The position numbers were made by a program, and so were the translations under genes. Below are positions 31,623-45,189 of a stretch of 64,000 nt of DNA, piece after piece. The stretch comes from Ascidia mentula (lineage: Eukaryota > Chordata > Ascidiacea > Phlebobranchia > Ascidiidae), in NCBI GenBank assembly GCA_947561715.1, contig OX387202.1:17497001-17561000 (forward strand), in the 5' to 3' direction. The number at the start of each line of letters is the position of its first letter. Positions within the stretch are counted from its first letter, which is position 1. Below the pieces are notes generated by a model. The model had not been told where the DNA came from. It saw only the letters and a program-made list of their open reading frames with translations, and did no database searches.

Positions 31623-34600
31623 TTACATCACAGGTCTTATTTTCATTTCCGAACGTTTATATGATACCGAATGCCAACGGTTCGAATCGGCTGCACTTGT
31701 CTTCCCCTTGTAATACTTTCCGTTTAGGTTGGAGTGAAAACAATTCTTATACCACCAAGCTCCATGCTTTCTAACAGCACAGTTTATTCCACCATATGAA
31801 TCATGATCTCGGTCATGTGTGGAGAATGGCATCTGATTGTGATAAGCCAGCCAATCACCTATTGGTGCAAATTTTTTAACAGTTTAGTTTGCGGTTAAGA
31901 TGTTGACCAGCCATCACCTGGCATACAGTTGAGAGCAGTGAATGTTTAATATAGATGAGTTTTACGCATTTTGTGAGTAACATAGACATAAGTGCCAAAA
32001 ACACAATGAAATGCAAATAACGCTATAAAGTGCAAATAACGCTAAAATTGCGAAACACATTGTTTCTTAATTCTCAAATTTTTCGTATTGCGCATTCAGA
32101 CTTAGTAAAATTGCAATTTTACTTTTTGAAGACATTTTTATTAATTTATTTTAATCGTTCGATTTTGGCGGCTAGCGAATTTCACAAATGATAAAAAATT
32201 TATTAACCGCCACACAAGTGATTGGCTCGTATATTTACTTCAAAAGTACGCGGGCTGTTATGGAAAAAAGTCTTGCATAAAAAAGGTCATACGAGTCAAA
32301 TTTAGCACGTCCTTAATTGGAAAATGGCGCGCGTAAAATATTTCTTTATTTGACCAATACAAGCCATAACGCTTGAAAATGACATCGCAGTTTTTTGTAG
32401 GATATAAGCGGTCACCAGATGAGGATCTAAAAAGTCTTGTCAGGAGGCACGCGACCGGATAATACAAAATATTTTGGCACGCATCCTCATATGAGTTTAG
32501 TAACTCACCCACGATTTAGAGCAGGGGTGCACAACATGCGGCCGTAAACATCCTTTATATTACATTTGTATTGTCGGCCGTGCGTCGTGAAAAACTTAAC
32601 AGGTTTTGCTTGGATGTTTGGCTTATTGAATTGGTCAGTCTTTGTTATAAAACAGAACAAAATCATGTGTTTTTACGTAAGAAATATTGTTAAATATAAC
32701 ATTTCATTACATTTCAAGACATAAGTAAATGCGTAATTGTCAGTTTGGACTCACTGGCGACTGTTGGTAAAATAAAGTCTGTGTGATGCGGCCGGTATTA
32801 ATCTAAAGGTTGTGCACCCCTGAGTTAAAGACTTTATTAATCTACCTTTGTATCAAGCTAATTAGTTAAAAATGTTTGCTCACTTACCTGCGTTACCAGT
32901 GTACCCACCAACAGTCAGACGGTAATTCTCCCTTGATGAAGCGATGTTGAAGTTGCTGTCAAGATGATACAAATAGGAACTCAAAAACTTGGCACTCAAA
33001 CGCACGCATGTAGTTACCTGTACTTTGCATAATACTTTGTGTTATCGAAATTTTGCAGGTCAACGCGGAGCTCTTGACGTTTCCAACTTGTAAGTTCGTG
33101 CATCAGCTCCAAGCCTTAATTAATTAACAAACGATAAGTTTTATTTGTTTATGCTTTTGCAAATGTTGTTGGAGATGAAAAAGCTTTACTTGCACTAAGG
33201 CGCAGCCCACGATATGACAATCGTGACGACAAGAAAATACTAACATATTTGCATCTTCGATTGCTAGTGTTTGAAACTACCACTGGAAGCGCTAAAGAAC
33301 GAAACCTAATTGGGAGTTGGTAGTGATTGGCAGCATTGGTCAAGCGCACAACCCGTATACCAAGAAATAAAACCTGAAATCTAAATAAACAAAATCCTGC
33401 CAATCATGCCATTGCATGTACTATTATTGTCTGATATAGTGGTAGAGATCCACTACGTACATGTGAAGGTTGCCTGGCAAGTTGTACGTTTGCGCACCAG
33501 TGTACATTGGTCACAATATACCCCGTGAAACCACTGAGCTCATGTAGCTCAATTGGTAGAGCGTTTGGCCTGGTTAGCCCAGGGTCGAGAGTTCAAACCT
33601 CACCGGGAGCTTGATTTTTCAAATCTTGCTCCGACTTGTCAGGAAAAAGTGGTTGATCCAGCTAGACTGCATTGCGTTGGCTGCCAAGCCTGCAAACCTA
33701 ATGATCGCGATACGACAGCTGTGATCGAGCAAGGACCTGCGCATTTAGGCGATCCTGCCATTAATGCCATTGCATGAAACATTAATGCGTTGTAAACAAA
33801 TGAAACAAATTGATTTAAATGCGGGTGATGCTAATGTCGTAATACCTGACCAAAACTCTCCAGTCAAGGAACCAAATCCATTTTCATATTCTGTCCAGCC
33901 CCGATAAAAATTAGTTGAACCATCAAATCGTTTCTGTACAACCTGAAAATATATGAAGAAAATTAATTTACATTGTTTTGCTTGGATTTTTATATTTCCA
34001 TCGAGCAACTACGTATATCCGTTACGTTACAATGTTCTTTGTATTTTAAAGTTATAATTGAAACAAATAATTTATTGAAAACGTGTGTATTTAAGACACC
34101 CCGTTTTGATTTGCAGCTTCGGTTCCATTAATATTGATAACATGACCCTGTTCTTTTGAAGAGGGGTTTCCATTCTTGGTCAAACGATTGCAATTAACCA
34201 AAAATTTGTTTAGTTCTAATCGCAGAAATATGAACTCACTAGCCAACCACCACCATCAGTTTGCATGTCGCAATATCCCTTGTATGGTTTAGGAGAATAT
34301 AAATTGTAGACTCCGCTTTGTGTCATTCCGTTCTGCAATGCATCCTTGCAACTTGCGTAAACAAAACGATTCATATCTCCTGCAAAATAAAACGTAATCA
34401 TTGGTTTGAATAGGAATTATGTCCCTTTAACGCCGATATATTGAACTATCACTAAACCTAAGGTGACTGTAAGATTTTTCTGCAAATTATCCTGTTTTGA
34501 TGCTAATTTCGCGACAGAGACGTTAACGCCTGTTCAAAATATACAAACTATTAAAAATAACCTTAAATAATTTTTGCTTGAGGTTTAAACCAAGTGCCAC

Positions 34601-34927
34601 TAACGCAGTTCCAAAATAAAAGTAAATGTTTTAATTTTAGCCAAACTAAATACGCCTAAGTTCAGTTTCCATTCCTTCCATCTTTGCTTCCAATCTCCTA
34701 AATTCGTTTTCCCAGGTGTTATTGGCACCGGGCTCTCCTTTCGGTCCCTGGACCCCACGAGGCCCAACAGCTCCCGGTGGACCTCGCTTTCCAGGAGGAC
34801 CCGCTGGTCCTGGTATGGGATCTTCGTTGCTTCCTCCACAAGTCAGGATGACCTGATTGGCTCTTTGGCACAAACTTAGAATTGGACAAGTTAGGAAAAG
34901 CAGCAGAATGCAGCTGATATTTGCCAT
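31623..34927 (-). CDS. Ficolin-like lectin (collagen plus fibrinogen-related domain), copy 3
   Basis: Six exons on the minus strand: 34927-34654, 34379-34240, 33942-33846, 33114-33018, 32955-32888 and 31858-31623; GT-AG borders and phases fit throughout (912 nt, 303 aa). Signal peptide 1-20, nine Gly-X-Y triplets from about residue 40 ([19 protein letters not shown]), NNT sequon, coiled coil with [16 protein letters not shown], then the fibrinogen-related domain. Family landmarks are all present: [54 protein letters not shown], the calcium motif [11 protein letters not shown] and EMKIRPV. The ligand segment reads [16 protein letters not shown], with Phe inserted where the other copies have the usual Cys-His pair. 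Secreted pattern-recognition role inferred from the family. Stop TAA at 31,623-31,625. Exon borders are predicted, not observed. Confidence 0.9.
32522..32822. mobile_element. 301-bp hAT MITE in ficolin copy 3, intron 5
   Basis: Ends caggggtgcacaac and gttgtgcacccctg are perfect 14-bp inverted repeats. Flanking 8-mers atttagag (32,514-32,521) and agttaaag (32,823-32,830) are a decayed target duplication. No coding capacity. The same insertion, also 301 bp, is in copy 4. Confidence 0.88.
33419..33776 (+). mobile_element. tRNA-Lys-like SINE insertion in ficolin copy 3, intron 3
   Basis: Direct repeats at 33,394-33,418 and 33,752-33,776 (atcctgccaatcatgcc and a copy with a few mismatches) bracket the insertion. 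The tRNA-like head is 33,538-33,610 with an intact A-box (tagctcaattggtagagc) but two mismatches in the acceptor and T stems. An ORF across the insert on the plus strand is a by-product. Confidence 0.75.
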
Positions 34928-35498
34928 CTGAATTTTAAAAGTAGGCCTACAGAAGTAAAACAAGAAACAACATGAAATGTTACATGCTGATTATGTCAAG
35001 TCGGTTACAGAAGAATGCCTTAAAAAGGAAAAAACATTTTTTGTTACAATTTATCCGTTTGTTGTTCATTTGTTTTTAATTGAATTCCGCATTTTATTTT
35101 TGTATCACTTTTTATTCATCGAAAATTTAGTGTATTTTTACACACGACATATGAATGTACAAAAATTAGTAACGTGCAGATAGTTTCACATCACAACCAT
35201 TACATTGGGTTTTAGGGGTTCTGTTTTAGGTTAGCTGAATTTCGAAACCACAGCGTTCTTTTGGCGGTTGTTGATTTGATAACTTGGTTGTTTACAATTG
35301 AACTGTCTTTTTAGCCGTGTGTCCTTAGTTAAAAACTTAATATTTAACAAACATAAACGACTGAAGTTCACCCAGATGATTTTAGCGTTTCATATCTTTC
35401 GTCACAAACTCCTCAAACTGCGCAAACATACAACCACCTTTACACATAGCAACTATGTCTTGATCTGCCACGATATATTAAACACTCTATCTCTTTTT
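34928..35498. other. 5' flank of ficolin copy 3
   Basis: Homologous to the flanks of the other copies; contains the ctgtag acceptor-like site at 34,952-34,947 (minus strand). Only 571 bp separate the start codon from the first 1.13-kb repeat unit. No gene is seen. Confidence 0.5.
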
Positions 35499-38400
35499 CT
35501 GGCAATGGCACTGCCAACATCAGCACGAAAACGAAAACAAGTGGTGTTCGTGAGAGCCGTCGGGTCCATTAGCAAAGTTTTGATTTGCTTCACTGCATGT
35601 GGAGGAAAATTGTTTTCGCTTTTGCGTGGGAAAAAAGCAACTAATGGAGTCAACTTCGTCCATTAGCAAAGCGATAACAAGGTTCACACGGGAATTGTGC
35701 GTGCCATGATAGAAAAGGCCATCATGGTATGTGAACTGATGGGATCGCGAAAATAAAACACATTGTACAATTTTAAATGCTTACAAATGACACGCGAAAT
35801 CAGTATGTTGCAAAAAACATGAATTTTTGGTTCAACATAAAATATAATGCTTCTTTACCTGAAAGCTTTCGTCTCAATTCTCAACAACAGCAAACCCGAT
35901 ATAATTATACCAGCACAAAAAGATATTCTATGGAAATCGTGTTAATTTGCTTTATTAAACAAGTCAATGAATGAAAGCATGTGCGAATGTCTTGCATTAC
36001 CTAAGTGAAATACTGGTGGTCCAATTAGACTCCCATAGCGAAGGTCTTGCATTGGAACTGAGGCAGTTGTTTTCTATCTAACCGCCAAAGAAATGTTTTA
36101 AAACATTGAAGAGGGCCAGGCATGCTATCTTTAGTTTTGTGAAATATACAAACGATCCCACATTACTTGGTTAAACAGTTTTTGGCGTTTGTCTGGATCA
36201 AATATTTTTGAGCAAATTACCGCAATTTCTGATATGATAATGCTGGTTCGTGATGCTATGCAATTAGAGGTGTATTGATTGCTGGTGGTAAGCATTCTTT
36301 CATGCGCAGGATGGCCTAGTTTAAATCTCTGTGGATTGAAAACTTCCTTATTGTCCAATGCTGCAGGCCACTGCCTTTGTGATCGCGTCGTTCTTATTTT
36401 TGAACAAGCTGAGCACGAGAAGCTGGGTGAAGAAGGCACGTCGTAGCTACATTTTCACTACTCTCCGGGTATTTCAGCTGTGGGCCGTGGATTGGGTTAA
36501 ATTGCTCACGAATTTCAATCCGGCAATATACTTTGCGTAGATGAAGAATTTAAATTTAGTACTGTAGAATGTGTACACACATTCTCTGGATCAGAGTGTT
36601 AAAAAAACTGCTCTATGATATGTTTTTTTTTTCTGGCAATGGCACTGCCAACATTAGCACGAAAACGAAAACAAGTGGTGTTCGTGAGAGCCGTCGGGTC
36701 CATTTGCAAAGTTTTGATTTGCTTCACTGCATGTGGAGGAAAATTGTTTTCGCTTTTGCGTGGGAAAAAAGCAACTTATGGAGTCAACTTCGTCCATTAG
36801 CAATGCGATAACAAGGTTCACACGGGAATTGTGCGTGCCATGATAGGAAAGGCCATCATGGTATGTGAACTGGTGGGATCGCGAAAATAAAACACATTGT
36901 ACAATTTTAAATGGTTACAAATGACACGCGAAATCAGTATGTTGCAATAAACATGAATTTTTGGTTCAACATAAAATATAATGTTTCTTTACCTGAAAGC
37001 TTTCGTCTCAATTCTCAACAACAGCAAACCCGATATAATTATACCAGCACAAAAAGATATTCTATGGAAATCGTGTTAATTTGCTTTATTAAACAAGTCA
37101 ATGAATGAAAGCATGTGCGAATGTCTTGCATTACCTAAGTGAAATACTGGTGGTCCAATTTGACTCCCATAGCGAAAGCCTTGCATGGGAACTGAGGCAG
37201 TTGTTTTCTATCTAACCGCCAAAGAAATGTTTTAAAACATTGAAGAGGGCCAGGCATGCTATCGTTAGATTTGTGAAATATACAAACTATCCCACATTAC
37301 TTGGTTAAACAGTTTTGGGCGTTTGTCTGGATCAAATATTTTTGAGCAAATTACCGCAATTTCTGATATGATAATGCTGGTTCGTGATGCTATGCAATTA
37401 GAGGTGTATTGATTGCTGGTGGTAAGCATTCTTTCATGCGCAGGATGGCCTAGTTTAAATCTCTGTGGATTGAAAACTTCCTTATTGTCCAATGCTGCAG
37501 GCCACTGCCTTTGTGATCGCGTCGTTCTTATTTTTGAACAAGCTGAGCACGAGAAGCTGGGTGAAGAAGGCACGTCGTAGCTACATTTTCACTACTCTCC
37601 GGGTATTTCAGCTGTGGGCCGTGGATTGGGTTAAATTGCTCACGAATTTCAATCCGGCAATATACTTTGCGTAGATGAAGAATTTAAATTTAGTACTGTA
37701 GAATGTGTACACACATTCTCTGGATCAGAGTGTTAAAAAAACTGCTCTATGATATGTTTTTTTTTTCTGGCAATGGCACTGCCAACATTAGCACGAAAAC
37801 GAAAACAAGTGGTGTTCGTGAGAGCCGTCGGGTCCATTTGCAAAGTTTTGATTTGCTTCACTGCATGTGGAGGAAAATTGTTTTCGCTTTTGCGTGGGAA
37901 AAAAGCAACTTATGGAGTCAACTTCGTCCATTAGCAATGCGATAACAAGGTTCACACGGGAATTGTGCGTGCCATGATAGGAAAGGCCATCATGGTATGT
38001 GAACTGGTGGTATCGCGAAAATAAAACACATTGTACAATTTTAAATGCTTACAAATGACACGCGAAATCAGTATGTTGCAAAAAACATGAATTTTGGGTT
38101 CAACATAAAATATAATGTTTCTTTACCTGAAAGCTTTCGTCTCAATTCTCAACAACAGCAAACCCGATATAATTATACCAGCACAAAAAGATATTCTATG
38201 GCAATCGTGTTAATTTGCTTTATTAAACAAGTCAATGAATGAAAGCATGTGCGAATGTCTTGCATTACCTAAGTGAAATACTGGTGGTCCAATTTGACTC
38301 CCATAGCGAAGGCCTTGCATTGGAACTGAGGCAGTTGTTTTCTATCTAACCGCCAAAGAAATGTTTTAAAACATTGAAGAGGGCCAGGCATGCTATCTTT

Positions 38401-41142
38401 AGTTTTGTGAAATATACAAACGATCCCACATTACTTGGTTAAACAGTTTTTGGCGTTTGTCTGGATCAAATATTTTTGAGCAAATTACCGCAATTTCTGA
38501 TATGATAATGCTGGTTCGTGATGCTATGCAATTAGAGGTGTATTGATTGCTGGTGGTAAGCATTCTTTCATGCACAGGATGGCCTAGTTTAAATCTCTGT
38601 GGATTGAAAACTTCCTTATTGTCCAATGCTGCAGGCCACTGCCTTTGTGATCGCGTCGTTCTTATTTTTGAACAAGCTGAGCACGAGAAGCTGGGTGAAG
38701 AAGGCACGTCGTAGCTACATTTTCACTACCCTCCGGGTATTTCAGCTGTGGGCCGTGGATTGGGTTAAATTGCTCACGAATTTCAATCCGGCAATAATCT
38801 TTGCGTAGATGAAGAATTTAAATTTAGTACTGTAGAATGTGTACACACATTCTCTGGATCAGAGAGTTAAAAAAACTGCACTATGATATGTTTTTTTTTC
38901 TGGCAATGGCACTGCCAACATTAGCACGAAAACGAAAACAAGTGGTGTTCGTGAGAGCGGTCGGGTCCATTAGCAAAGTTTTGATTTGCTTCACTGAATG
39001 TGGAGGAAAATTGTTTTCGCTTTTGCGTGGGAAAAAAGCAACTTATGGAGTCAACTTCGTCCATTAGCAATGCGATAACAAGGTTCACACGGGAATTGTG
39101 CGTGCCATGATAGAAAAGGCCATCATGGTATGTGAACTGATGGGATCGCGAAAATAAAACACATTGTACAATTTTAAATGCTTACAAATGACACGCGAAA
39201 TCAGTATGTTGCAAAAAACATGAATTTTTGGTTCAACATAAAATATAATGTTTCTTTACCTGAAAGCTTTCGTCTCAATTCTCAACAACAGCAAACCCGA
39301 TATAATTATACCAGCACAAAAAGATATTCTATGGAAATCGTGTTAATTTGCTTTATTAAACAAGTCAATGAATGAAAGCATGTGCGAATGTCTTGCATTA
39401 CCTAAGTGAAATACTGGTGGTCCAATTTGACTTCCATAGCGAAGGCCTTGCATTGGAACTGAGGCAGTTGTTTTCTATCTAACCGCCAAACAAATGTTTT
39501 AAAACATTGAAGAGTGCCAGGCATGCTATCGTTAGTTTTGTGAAATATACAAACGACTCCACATTACTTGGTTAAACAGTTTTTGGCGTTTGTCTGGATC
39601 AAATATTTTTGAGCAAATTACCGCAATTTCTGATATGATAATGCTGGTTCGTGATGCTATGCAATTAGAGGTGTATTGATTGCTGGTGGTAAGCATTCTT
39701 TCATGCACAGGATGGCCTAGTTTAAATCTCTGTGGATTGAAAACTTCCTTATTGTCCAATGCTGCAGGCCACTGCCTTTGTGATCGCGTCGTTCTTATTT
39801 TTGAACAAGCTGAGCACGAGAAGCTGGGTGAAGAAGGCACGTCGTAGCTACATTTTCACTACCCTCCGGGTATTTCAGCTGTGGGCCGTGGATTGGGTTA
39901 AATTGCTCACGAATTTCAATCCGGCAATAATCTTTGCGTAGATGAAGAATATAAATTTAGTACTGTAGAATGTGTACACACATTCTCTGGATCAGAGTGT
40001 TAAAAAAACTGCACTATGATATGTTTTTTTTTTCTGGCAATGGCACTGCCAACATTAGCACGAAAACGAAAACAAGTGGTGTTCGTGAGAGCGGTCGGGT
40101 CCATTAGCAAAGTTTTGATTTGCTTCACTGCATGTGGAGGAAAATTGTTTTCGCTTTTGCGTGGGAAAAAAGCAACTTATGTAGTCAACTTCGTCCATTA
40201 GCAAAGCGATAACAAGGTTCACACGGGAATTGTGCGTGCCATGATAGGAAAGGCCATCATGGTATGTGAACTGATGGGATCGCGAAAATAAAACACATTG
40301 TACAGTTTTAAATGCTTACAAATGACACGCGAAATCAGTATGTTGCAAAAAACATGAATTTTTGGTTCAACATAAAATATAATGTTTCTTTACCTGAAAG
40401 CTTTCGTCTCAATTCTCAACAACAGCAAACCCGATATAATTATACCAGCACAAAAAGATATTCTATGGAAATCGTGTTAATTTGCTTTATTAAACAAGTC
40501 AATGAATGAAAGCATGTGCGAATGTCTTGCATTACCTAAGTGAAATACTGGTGGTCCAATTTGACTCCCATAGCGAAAGCCTTGCATGTGAACTGAAGCA
40601 GTTGTTTTCTATCTAACCGCCAAAGAAATGTTTTAAAACATTGAAGAGGGCCAGGCATGCTATCGTTAGTTTTGTGAAATATACAAACGATTCCACATTA
40701 CTTGGTTAAACAGTTTTTGGCGTTTGTCTGGATCCAATATTTTTGAGCAAATTACCGCAATTTCTGATATGATAATGCTGGTTCGTGATGCTATGCAATT
40801 AGAGGTGTATTGATTGCTGGTGGTAAGCATTCTTTCATGCACAGGATGGCCTAGTTTAAATCTCTGTGGATTGAAAACTTCCTTATTGTCCAATGCTGCA
40901 AGCCACTGCCTTTGTGATCGCGTCGTTCTTATTTTTGAACAAGCTGAGCACGAGAAGCTGGGTGAAGAAGGCACGTCGTAGCTACATTTCCACGACTCTC
41001 CGAGTGTTTTAGCTGTGTGGCCGTGGATTGGGTTAAAGTGCTCACGAATTTCAAGCTGGCAAAAACCTTTGCGTAGATGAAGAAATTAAATTTAGTTACA
41101 CATTCTCTGGATCAGAGTGTTAAAAAAATTGCTCTATGATAT
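35499..41142. repeat. 1.13-kb tandem array, five units
   Basis: Units begin with ctggcaatggcactgcc at 35,499, 36,633, 37,767, 38,900 and 40,034, giving periods of 1134, 1134, 1133 and 1134 bp; the last unit is cut at about 41,142. Units are very similar. A minus-strand ORF of 102 codons (MPSSPSFSCSACSKIR...) is open in all five, but its surroundings are equally conserved and I recognise no domain. Units 2 and 3 share private variants (gtccatttgcaaag in place of gtccattagcaaag), pointing to a recent local duplication. I cannot classify the unit as a known transposon. Confidence 0.95.
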
Positions 41143-43255
41143 GCATATTTTCAGTGCAGTTTGAAAACCTGAAGCTACTCGAATGGCGACAGCAAAACAT
41201 TTCTTGTCGCAGTTTTCTACACGAACAACACCTGGCAAAAAGGTTGAAAAATGGAAACAATAGTCGATGGTTGTGCGTTCAAGATGTACTTTTATTTTTC
41301 AATACATTGGATTATGTCATTTTCAGCATACGAAATCCATTACGAAAAGACATTTCCTCACACAATCATAAGCCATTAAAATGCATTCGCACCGAACATT
41401 TGATTTTACTGCTTTTACGAGAGTAAGACATTTCAGAATAACTTTTCCACAAATTTTACAACGAGTCCAACTGTTTCCCACATGTTTTGCCGAAGAGAAA
41501 CAATGTTAGTTGATAATTTTGGTGAATGTTAGTAAAAAAAGAAAAAATGTTTCCAATTTCAGGTAACATTGTTGTAACAGTCCGTTTCCCCTTCCAGTTA
41601 CTCGGGGACGTACATGACGCATGTGGCGCTGACGTAATCACAGCACGGTTCCGCATCACCGATTCGCGATGTCCACGGTCGTTTACCTTGGTTGCTGACG
41701 TTGAGTTTACGGCCCGATTCAACTGGTCGCTAAGCAATTGGTTGCAACCAACGAAGGTATCCACGCAACCTGGAAACACGAACAGCGTTTTAAGATATAT
41801 TGTAATGTATATTTATTAGGCCTAAAGCTGGTTTAAAAGTGACCACGGTTTATATGGACTCGTTATTCAAACAAGCCACTGTTATTTGGGTATTGATAAT
41901 GAACTGAACTATGTTTATTTGAGCAGTTCGCGTGTTACTTGTGACAATTGTGTGTTTGCTATGAACGCTTTTTGGGAATACCGTTTTTGTATCTTCTTTT
42001 TTTTCAAAACAACAAATAATATATACAAAGTGAATATGTTTTGTTGGAAGCTCTCCTGGCAAGTTTTTATCTATCAGTTCATTCTACAAAAACAGATGCA
42101 AATTAATACAAACAAACCAACAGAAGTTATCGTAGCAAATTTCGTACCCGAAACAGTCCAAAGATTCCGGCTTGTAAGTGAATCACGTGATTTTCCAACC
42201 GCACCGGAAGTTACTTGAAAGCAATTCCGGCATTACCCAAAAAATATTTTACGACAATCTCAATATAGTAGTGGATATACGTGGATGCGAACCACACTTT
42301 GCTGTATGTTATGTCAACATAACGATACATATATGGTTGTATATTACCACACTAAACCAGTGTCAGCAAACTTTTTGGAAATTTGTGTTTTCCAAAACGT
42401 GTGTTTGAATGTGGGCCGCGGAAAGACTACTAGGTCCAACCCATATGCAGACTGAAGGATTCCCCGGTATTGTCCAATAATCACGTTGATACATGCAAGC
42501 GAATTTTCGTATTCATCTGTAAGGGTGACGTTTGGCACCGGAAACCTGAAGTTTATTCCAACGTTTCCCTGCACGTACTCTCGCGTTATCCATCTCTTTT
42601 ATTTACCGAAAAATTTATTGTCGTGTTTGGGCAAAAATAAACCGATGAATGAATGAATCGCTAGCGTCTCGGAAATTAAACGAAGAAGAAGAAGAAGAAA
42701 AACATCTTATTTATTTGACATAACGCAGTCTAAGTCGACAGAGACGTTTTGTATCTCTCTATAGGGCAAGAATCTTTAGGTCTGATGTTAGGTGGGACGT
42801 GTAAAGGATACATTTGGAGGAGAATTTCACGTGGAGTGACAAAATGCGCTTAAATTTTACTTTTCTCGCGATTTTTTTTGCAGGAATTTTGTTCTCACAT
42901 TTTCAACTCACTAGTAAATTACTTTTTCTATTGCTGAGTTCCATACTACACACAAACTGACAACAAATCGAAATGTTGGACTCTTTAAAATGCCTTTGCT
43001 ATTTCAGTTGACTTCACGTCGTGGAAAAAAAGGTACGAATAACTTCTGAACGACATAAATCACGCGAACAGTCAAAATTAATCCAACTTGGCGCTGAACT
43101 TTTTTCAATTTGCAAAGGGTTTGAATGAACGGCGAATTAAATTGTAACAGGAACATCTCACGAAAGCCAAACTTGTGGCAAAAGTGAAAACAACTCATTG
43201 CCGGTGCTGCCAGGCATATTTTTTCTGGCAAAAATATTCTTTCTGGGCCTTCTGG
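41143..43255. repeat. Tail region after array 1 (partner 61,812-64,000)
   Basis: About 2.1 kb almost identical to 61,812-64,000. It contains a CpG-richer segment (about 41,580-41,770) that could be an exon or a regulatory region, a minus-strand ORF at 42,574-42,400 (GNVGINFRFPVPNVTLTDEY...) conserved in the partner with a few replacements, and at 42,636-42,656 aaataaaccgatgaatgaat, a tail of the type seen at 3' ends of some CR1/L2 LINEs, followed by a (GAA)n run. None is strong enough for a gene call. Confidence 0.6.
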
Positions 43256-45189
43256 CAAAAATAGTTGTATGTGTCAACGTTTCGGTTGCTATGCACCAGA
43301 CTTTATCAGGATAAAGCGATGCAAATGTTCAAAACACAGCGTGGTCAATTGCCGAGGCGCATAAACGGAGCAACTACTTTTGCCAGAAGAGCCGTCTTAC
43401 AGTAACAAGAGGAAATACTAACGAAATTTATATGCAAAACGCCCCAGTTTTTTTGTCTTCTGGTGGAGCTCTGCGATCTTCGGACGCTTCATCAAATTTG
43501 CTCTCAAACCACGACAATATTTCACTTCGTCCAATCGACCACGATCATGATCACACTCAGGGCACAAAAAAGAACACCAAGCACTGCAATCACCCAGGCC
43601 TGGAAGTGGTGCAAAAGCGTCGGGTGAATTATTATCGTTGAAACGTACATAAACGGTGCACAACGACGTTGAATATATTTTTAATTCACAATTTTTTTCT
43701 TTAATTCCCCAAACCAATTTTCCTTTTTTTTTTCTGCTAAGTGATTTTAGGTTTTTGGATGTAAGCCCACGAAAGTGCTAACGTTTTCCAATAAATTAAA
43801 AAAAAACTGTTTACGCTAATTCTAAGGGTGGTTGGTTAGCTGTTACTATATTTAATAAAACATTATGATGGAAACTTACAAATTTTCTCTTGGTTGGGTA
43901 TTCCACCTGGACTTTCTTCGCCGCCTGCCTTCCTGTGAGCTTTATGAAGAATGCGCTCGGCAATATGATGAGGAGGGATGCGGAGGCGGTGGCACCTGAT
44001 ATGTGACATGTGACATGTGTAAGATGATGACAATTAGATCCACACAAACTATCTTTGAAAAGCAACAAAACATTTAGAGCAAAATTTTGAAAGAAATTGT
44101 TTTTGTTGAACATTATTCGTAGAAATATGACGAAAATTACAATTTGTGTTTTTGTGTGTTGATTTTGGAATGTCCACCTCATATTGTTTATTCATTACCG
44201 GTCATACGCAGTTGGCAAGAAACTTGTGTAGGTACCCATCCCTTTGCAGCAAGTATTTATGTCTTCGAATTCACTGTCAATGATTTTATACGTGTTGCTT
44301 ATCTTGTAAGTATACGTGGAAAGATGGAGCGCATAAGTTAAAGCTTGTAATAACGGGGGACAAAGCTCTATTATTTGCTGTAGAGATTGGGCCTGGTTAG
44401 TTTCCTGTAGGCTGTGCTATAGACCTTTCAGAGCGTGGAATTTTTGCCTGAAAATAATCTTTCATGCCTCAGTCTGAACTGCCAGATCTCAAATGCGCTG
44501 AATTTGACATTGCCACAACTTTAACCTCCAACAGCAACGTGTTCCTCCAATAGTCGAGTTAACGTTTAGGGTAAAACACCCTCATAGTCCTCCAACCAAT
44601 TCTATTGATCATTTGTTTGCACACTCCACTGATTTGGATGACCTTTTGTGGGTTAAACGACAATTTCACTCTTCGCTGCCGAAAATTTAAGTATTTTTTT
44701 TTATTCCTCAATGTATTTAAATGCAATAAAAAGGGTCTGACCCAAATTGTGCAGTTTTTGATTAATATTTTGCTCATTTTTTGTAATAGTAGGTTATGGA
44801 CTGGTCAGTAATTTATATCAACTGAAGTAATTTATGCGTGTAAATGCTTTGCGAAAAGGTTATATGTTTCGATAAAACGAGTTAGAGGAAATAATAAATA
44901 CTGGATTGGTCAAAGGCGCTCGAGCCATATACCAAGCAAAATACTTGATCAGATACTTACCCAGGATCATGCCTATTGTTTCCAAAAACAATGTTTGACG
45001 TTTGATGAATATCCGCATCGCAATTCTCAGTGCTGCAATGCTGCTTCTTTAGTTACAATAATGGTGACAAGGGGCAACATACAAAAACTTATTCCACAAC
45101 AATTACGGATTGTCAGTGACATGGCGCGGTGGTAAACGATTTCTGATGGATCACCTTCAGATCATTCTGACGAATTAATATATCTTAAA
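43256..45189. other. Unassigned stretch with Penelope-like relic
   Basis: No host gene is seen. On the minus strand, cctgataaagtctggtgcat then ccgaaacgttg (about 43,315-43,275) resembles a motif found near the ends of Penelope-like elements. Bases 44,180-44,560 are homologous to the linker relic at 16,750-17,130. Bases 44,560-44,940 match 17,136-17,500. The short ORFs at 43,418-43,717 and 43,811-44,182 show no recognisable domain. Confidence 0.45.

Noticed and set aside
36131-36439. 102-codon minus ORF repeated in the 1.13-kb units as a gene family
   Set aside because: It is open in seven of eight units, but the units are equally similar outside it, one unit has a stop, and no domain is recognisable; recent amplification explains it.
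43418-43717. 99-codon minus ORF with several Cys and His
   Set aside because: No recognisable finger spacing, no paralog in the window to test conservation, and no splice or start context that supports it.
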